A DNA stretch of 64,000 nucleotides from Thiosocius sp963759055 (GTDB lineage: Bacteria; Pseudomonadota; Gammaproteobacteria; Chromatiales; Chromatiaceae), in contig CAVWYD010000031.1 in the NCBI GenBank assembly GCA_963759055.1, positions 52,364 through 116,363 of the forward strand, read 5' to 3'. Below are positions 60,285-64,000 of this stretch, piece by piece (the first letter of the stretch is position 1; each line of letters opens with the position of its first letter). A program made the position numbers and the translations under genes. The notes beneath the pieces were generated by a model that made no database searches, had not been told where the DNA came from, and saw only the letters and a list, made by a program, of their open reading frames with translations.

Positions 60285-61105
60285 TTCAGATAGCTCACTG
60301 GGGGATGACGCAGGTATCGCTCGGAAAAAATCCTCTCGGGCAGGCCGAGATCGTAGGCCACCTTGTCGAATGCCAACACCGTCTCACCGCCATCGCGCAG
60401 ATCTTTCATGCGCGATTTCATCACCGTCGGATGCCCCTGAATGGTGGCGACCTCGAGGACTTCGTACTCGCGATACTTACGATCCTGCGCATCGAAGTAC
60501 TCGACCCGCACCGGAACAAAGCTCTCGCGGTGAATCCACATGGTGAAACGCGCGAAGTCGACCTGCTCGGGCCGCTTGGGCACGTTCTCCAGGACATAGT
60601 AATCGTCTGTGGTCTCGATCAACCTGTGATGGTCTTGGTTAGTGCTACGGCCGGAGATATCCTCGTAGCAGAAATCCGAGCCGAGGAAACTGGTACGCTT
60701 GTCGCCCGCGGCGATGCGTTTGACCAGGTCCAGCGCGGGCAGATAGAGCCAGCGGTCATCATCGCGTTCGGGATGCTTCCAGACCATGAAGACGGTGTTC
60801 TTTACATCTGCCGGGTACTTGATGTGGACGAAGTATTTCTGCTGCGCGGCACCCTTACCCGCATCCTCGTCCTGATCCCGGCGCAGGATCAGGAAACGCC
60901 GATTGCGCACCCGGTCCTGGCCATCGGTGATGGCCATGGATACCCGTGCCTTGCCGTCGTCACCCTGGTAATAGGCCACCTGCTCGGTGCGCTGCACGAT
61001 CTCCTCTAGGGTCAGGTCGTCGGCCAGCGCACCGACGCCGATCAACGGCAGCGCCAGCATCGCAACCGCGCCTACGAACCTTCTCATCCGCAGCCTGTGC
61101 ATCAT
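60281..61105 (-). CDS. Outer membrane lipoprotein-sorting (LolA-like) protein
   Basis: A 274-residue periplasmic protein with a signal peptide (GAVAMLALPLIGVGALA) and the LolA-like half-barrel pattern of this exporter-associated family (KNTVFMVWKHPERDDDRWLYLPALDLVKRI, RFTMWIHRESFVPVRVEY). Its ATG overlaps the exporter stop (TAATG). The trio of MMPL exporter, LolA-like carrier and beta-barrel recurs in many proteobacteria and suggests transport of a hydrophobic molecule to the outer membrane. Confidence 0.85.
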   Translation of the reverse strand: MMHRLRMRRFVGAVAMLALPLIGVGALADDLTLEEIVQRTEQVAYYQGDDGKARVSMAITDGQDRVRNRRFLILRRDQDEDAGKGAAQQKYFVHIKYPADVKNTVFMVWKHPERDDDRWLYLPALDLVKRIAAGDKRTSFLGSDFCYEDISGRSTNQDHHRLIETTDDYYVLENVPKRPEQVDFARFTMWIHRESFVPVRVEYFDAQDRKYREYEVLEVATIQGHPTVMKSRMKDLRDGGETVLAFDKVAYDLGLPERIFSERYLRHPPVSYLK

Positions 61106-64000
61106 TACTGCTCCTTACTATTCTCGTTATCGCCGGACCCCAGCGCAGCATCGGCCTGCGCGACCTGCCGGCGCCGGCGCGCCAGCGGCTGGCACAACAG
61201 GCCGACGCCGATTACCGCCGCCAGCAGAATCCAACCGAGGGTGGCCATCGATACGCCGGCGAACTGGTACAGATTCAACAGCACGATGCCCACCAGCGCC
61301 AGTGATAACAGGGTGCAGGTCAGATAATTGCAGGTCAGGCGGCAACCCTCGGTGCGTGGGAACAGCCAGGGCTCCAGCACCCGGATCAGCGCCGGTAGCA
61401 ACACCAGGGTGGCGGCACCCGAGGCGATCAGGATCGCAGCGATCAACGCACCCACCGTCTGATAGGGTACCAACGGTGCCAGCAGCAACGGCAGAAAACC
61501 GAGCGAGACCACGAGGCCGTTGCGGGTGATCGCGCGCGCCGGCGCGCCGAAGACCGGTCCAGCCGCCGCCTGCCAGGAACCCTGCTCGCTCGCCAGGGTC
61601 CGCGCACGCACCAGGAAGTGGATCGCGAAATCGACTGCCAGGCCCAGCGACAGCGATGACAGCACCGCGACCGGCATGTCGTAGTCCTTGCCGAACAGGC
61701 CGATGATGCCGTAGATGGCGCCGATCGTCATCGTGAGCGGGATCATCGCCAGCAGCGCCCAGAGACCTGAGCGCAGCATCACCAGCATCATCAGAAACAC
61801 GATCAGGAAGCTGCCAAGAAAGGCGCGCAGCATGCCGGTGACCATGCGTTCCTGCCACACCATGTTGATGTAGGTGAGGCCGTACCAGCGCGCCTGCAGC
61901 CCCGCCGGCGATGGGTGCTCGGCCAGGTAGCGCTCGACGCTGTCCACTACTCGTGTCATGTCTAGATTGTCGCCACTCGTCATCTGCACCCAGATGCTGG
62001 CACGACGGAAATCGGGGGTGACGAAATGCCAGAGATCCTGGGGGCGGTGGCTGTTCTGGAATACCAGCAGGGTCTGGGCCACCGCCGCGGCCGAATCGGG
62101 GATACGAAACTGCGCCTCCTCGCCGAGCAGCAGCTCACGGTGCACCGTCTTGACGATATCCACCACCGAGTTGCTCTTGCCGACGCTGCCGGTGGCCGCC
62201 AGCGCATCCTGCAGGCCCGCCAGATAGGCCAGCACCTCCGGCTGCTTGAACACCTGCAGGCGCAGGCGCTCGGCAGCGACAAACTCCGCCGCCTGTTCCC
62301 AGGCGTCGCCCTCAGCACCCTGTGCCGCCATCAGCCGCCCCTGCACCATCTCGTCCAGCGCCATCAGCGCCTCGCTGTCGTTTCTGCCCGCACGCGCAAG
62401 GCCGACGGCCTCGCGCTGCAGATCGGCCAATACCTGCTGATGCTTGGGGCCGGGCAGCGCCATTTGTCCTGCCCATTGCGCGAGCCGATCGAGCATGCCA
62501 CTGCCGTCGCCGGGCGTCAGGCTCAGGTAGGCCATATAGGTGCCGCCGAAGTGCTCATTGAGCACCCTGTCGGCAACCCGGATCTCGTGCGTGTCCGCGA
62601 ACCAGCGAATGGGGTTGTCGTTGATGACGATACGCGTGATGCCATAGACGGACAGGCCACTACCAATCACGGTGAGCAGCAGGATGGGCCTGGCGCAGCG
62701 GAAGGTCTGTTCACCCAACCAATGCAGCAGGCGGGCCATCATGGGATTGCGCGATGGGCCACCCGGACCGCCCGGCATACCGAACCCCTGCAGCGAGCTC
62801 TCGGGGATGAGCATCACGTAGGCCGGGATGAAGGTGATCGTCAGGAACCACGCCAGCAGGATGCCGAAGGCGACGAACAGACCGAAGACCTGCACCGGCG
62901 GGATGGGCGTCAGCGCCAGCGACGCGAAGCCCGCGGCCGACGTCAGCGAGGTGTAGAGCATCGGCTTGAACAGGTCGCGCATGACCCGCTCGAGGATCGC
63001 GCGCCGGTCGTTGGTCTCCGGATAGCGGTCGAAGAACTCGGACAGGATGTGCACCGAGTCCAGCACCGCGATCGGCATGATGAAGATCGGGATCATGGAG
63101 CTCATGATGTGGACCGTGTGGCCGAGTGACGATCGAGCAGCGCCCATGGTGCAGATCACCGAGACCATCGCGATGATCATCGGCGACACCACGAGGGACA
63201 GCTTGCGGAAGAAGAACAGCATCAGCAGGAAGATCACGAGCATCGCCAGCGGCGCGGAGATGGCCATCTGGATGAACATCTCGACGCCGAAGGTGTCCTC
63301 GGCGACCGGCAGGCCGGTGATGAAGTAACGCTCGTCGCCGTCGAAGTCGTCGATGCGTTCGCGCAGCCGGGTATAGGTGCGGTAGCTCAGGTCCTTGGAG
63401 GTCAGCGGCAGGTACAGGCCAGGGCCTTGCCGTCGTCCGAGACCACCGTGCCCTCGAGGAACGGGATCGTCGGGCGCGCTCGCGGATCGCCAGCGCCTCT
63501 CGCTGCGTCGTCGGCGGCTCGGCCATCAGCCACTCGAAGCGCACCGTACCGGGCCCGGCCTGCTCGATGTTGTCCACCGTCGAGGGCGCGATGAGGTCGA
63601 CCTCGACCACACCGCCCGCCGCGGGCCTCGAATCAGCCGGCCCGCGCAGGGTCCCGCGAACTCGGCGAGTTCGTGGCATTGCCGAGGGTCCGGGTTGAAC
63701 ACGCCGCTCGGGTGCTTCTCGTTGACGACGCCCACGACGACCATGTCGTACATGCCGAAGGCGCACTTCATCCGGTGGTGGAACACACGCACCGGCTCGT
63801 CCTCGTGAAGCATGTTCTCGGGATCGGTATCGACCTCCGCGCGGCTGAGGGGGCGAACACCTGTGGCCAGACACTGGGCAACGCCGCCAGCAGCGCCAGG
63901 ACAAGCGTAAGCAGCACTGTACCCCGGATCACCCATTCCGGGTGGCCAAGCGAAAATCGAATGAGCGGGTGAGTCGGCTGGTCGCTGGTTTCGGCGCGCG
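61105..64000 (-). CDS. RND/MMPL-family exporter (5' end beyond window; frameshifted N-terminal part)
   Basis: A large polytopic exporter. The intact part (61105 to about 63415) covers both halves of the MMPL fold, with helix bundles containing VLDSVHILSEFFDRYPETN and SSLSLGLAVDFAIHFLVRA, the conserved acidic positions for proton use. From 63415 to 64000 family sequence continues but in changing frames: SKDLSYRTYTRLRERID, then VVEVDLIAPSTVDNIEQAG, then VDTDPENMLHEDEPVRVF, then a membrane helix (LLTLVLALLAALPSV). Breaks fall near a short G run at 63416-63425 and at GGGGG 63849-63853. The start is outside the window. First gene of the exporter operon. Confidence 0.85.

Noticed and set aside
63526..63936. 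Separate small genes at the right edge
   Set aside because: They are frame-shifted pieces of the MMPL exporter N-terminus.
1..64000. CRISPR arrays, prophage or restriction systems
   Set aside because: No spaced short direct repeats, integrase, capsid, methylase or nuclease genes were seen.

Overview
This is a GC-rich chromosomal window from a gammaproteobacterium, most likely a sulfur-oxidising Chromatiales or Sedimenticola-like lineage. The support is a complete System I cytochrome c maturation operon, a DsrC/TusE-family protein, a decayed DsrE-family gene, a TAT-exported complex-iron-sulfur molybdoenzyme with a multihaem cytochrome, and PqiABC, GreB, HtpX and YidD of gammaproteobacterial type. 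No plasmid or phage genes and no CRISPR array were seen.

Layout. 1-7.1 kb: ccmA(partial)BCDEFGHI, tightly overlapped. 7.1-11 kb: a DsrC-like protein without its redox cysteines, then hypF and a NiCoT-like nickel permease. 11-19.2 kb: signalling, with a sigma54 response regulator, a MITE-like element, an Hpt protein, a repeat-rich peptidoglycan-binding lipoprotein, and a four-gene overlapping operon (coiled-coil protein, membrane OmpA-like protein, Ras-like GTPase, soluble hybrid histidine kinase). 19.3-19.6 kb: tRNA-Arg(CCG) with a duplicated 5' half. 19.8-28.7 kb: a hydrolase and a six-gene minus-strand respiratory operon (nonahaem cytochrome c, cytochrome b, molybdopterin catalytic subunit, four-cluster Fe-S subunit, TorD-like chaperone, ferredoxin). 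29-39.7 kb: acyltransferase, monohaem cytochrome c, a thioredoxin/DsbD-like protein, the PA2779/PA2778 pair, several small exported proteins and a second MITE-like element. 39.9-53.3 kb: housekeeping and stress genes (pqi, class I aldolase, greB, a CDGSH-Rieske-ThDP enzyme, an AraC/MGMT repair protein, htpX, yidD). 53.4-58.8 kb: a gene-poor stretch with hypothetical genes, a dsrE remnant, carbonic anhydrase, a CPBP protease and a dispersed repeat. 58.9-64 kb: an RND/MMPL exporter, LolA-like protein and beta-barrel operon running off the right edge.

Data caution. At least six genes (ccmF/ccmG, ccmI, torD, the Fe-S subunit, ada, the MMPL gene) change frame exactly at or next to mononucleotide runs, and a one-base change restores the family sequence and usually a normal stop/start overlap. 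Several apparent giant fusions are therefore probably consensus errors. I annotate the likely true genes and say where the frame breaks.

How the parts connect. The ccm operon would mature the c-type cytochromes encoded here (the nonahaem protein and the 31.2 kb monohaem protein). The molybdoenzyme operon looks like a periplasmic respiratory or sulfur/oxyanion-converting complex joined to the quinone pool by cytochrome b plus multihaem cytochrome rather than an NrfD subunit. The GTPase/kinase operon, with the nearby Hpt protein and sigma54 regulator, looks like a signalling pathway linked to the cell envelope.
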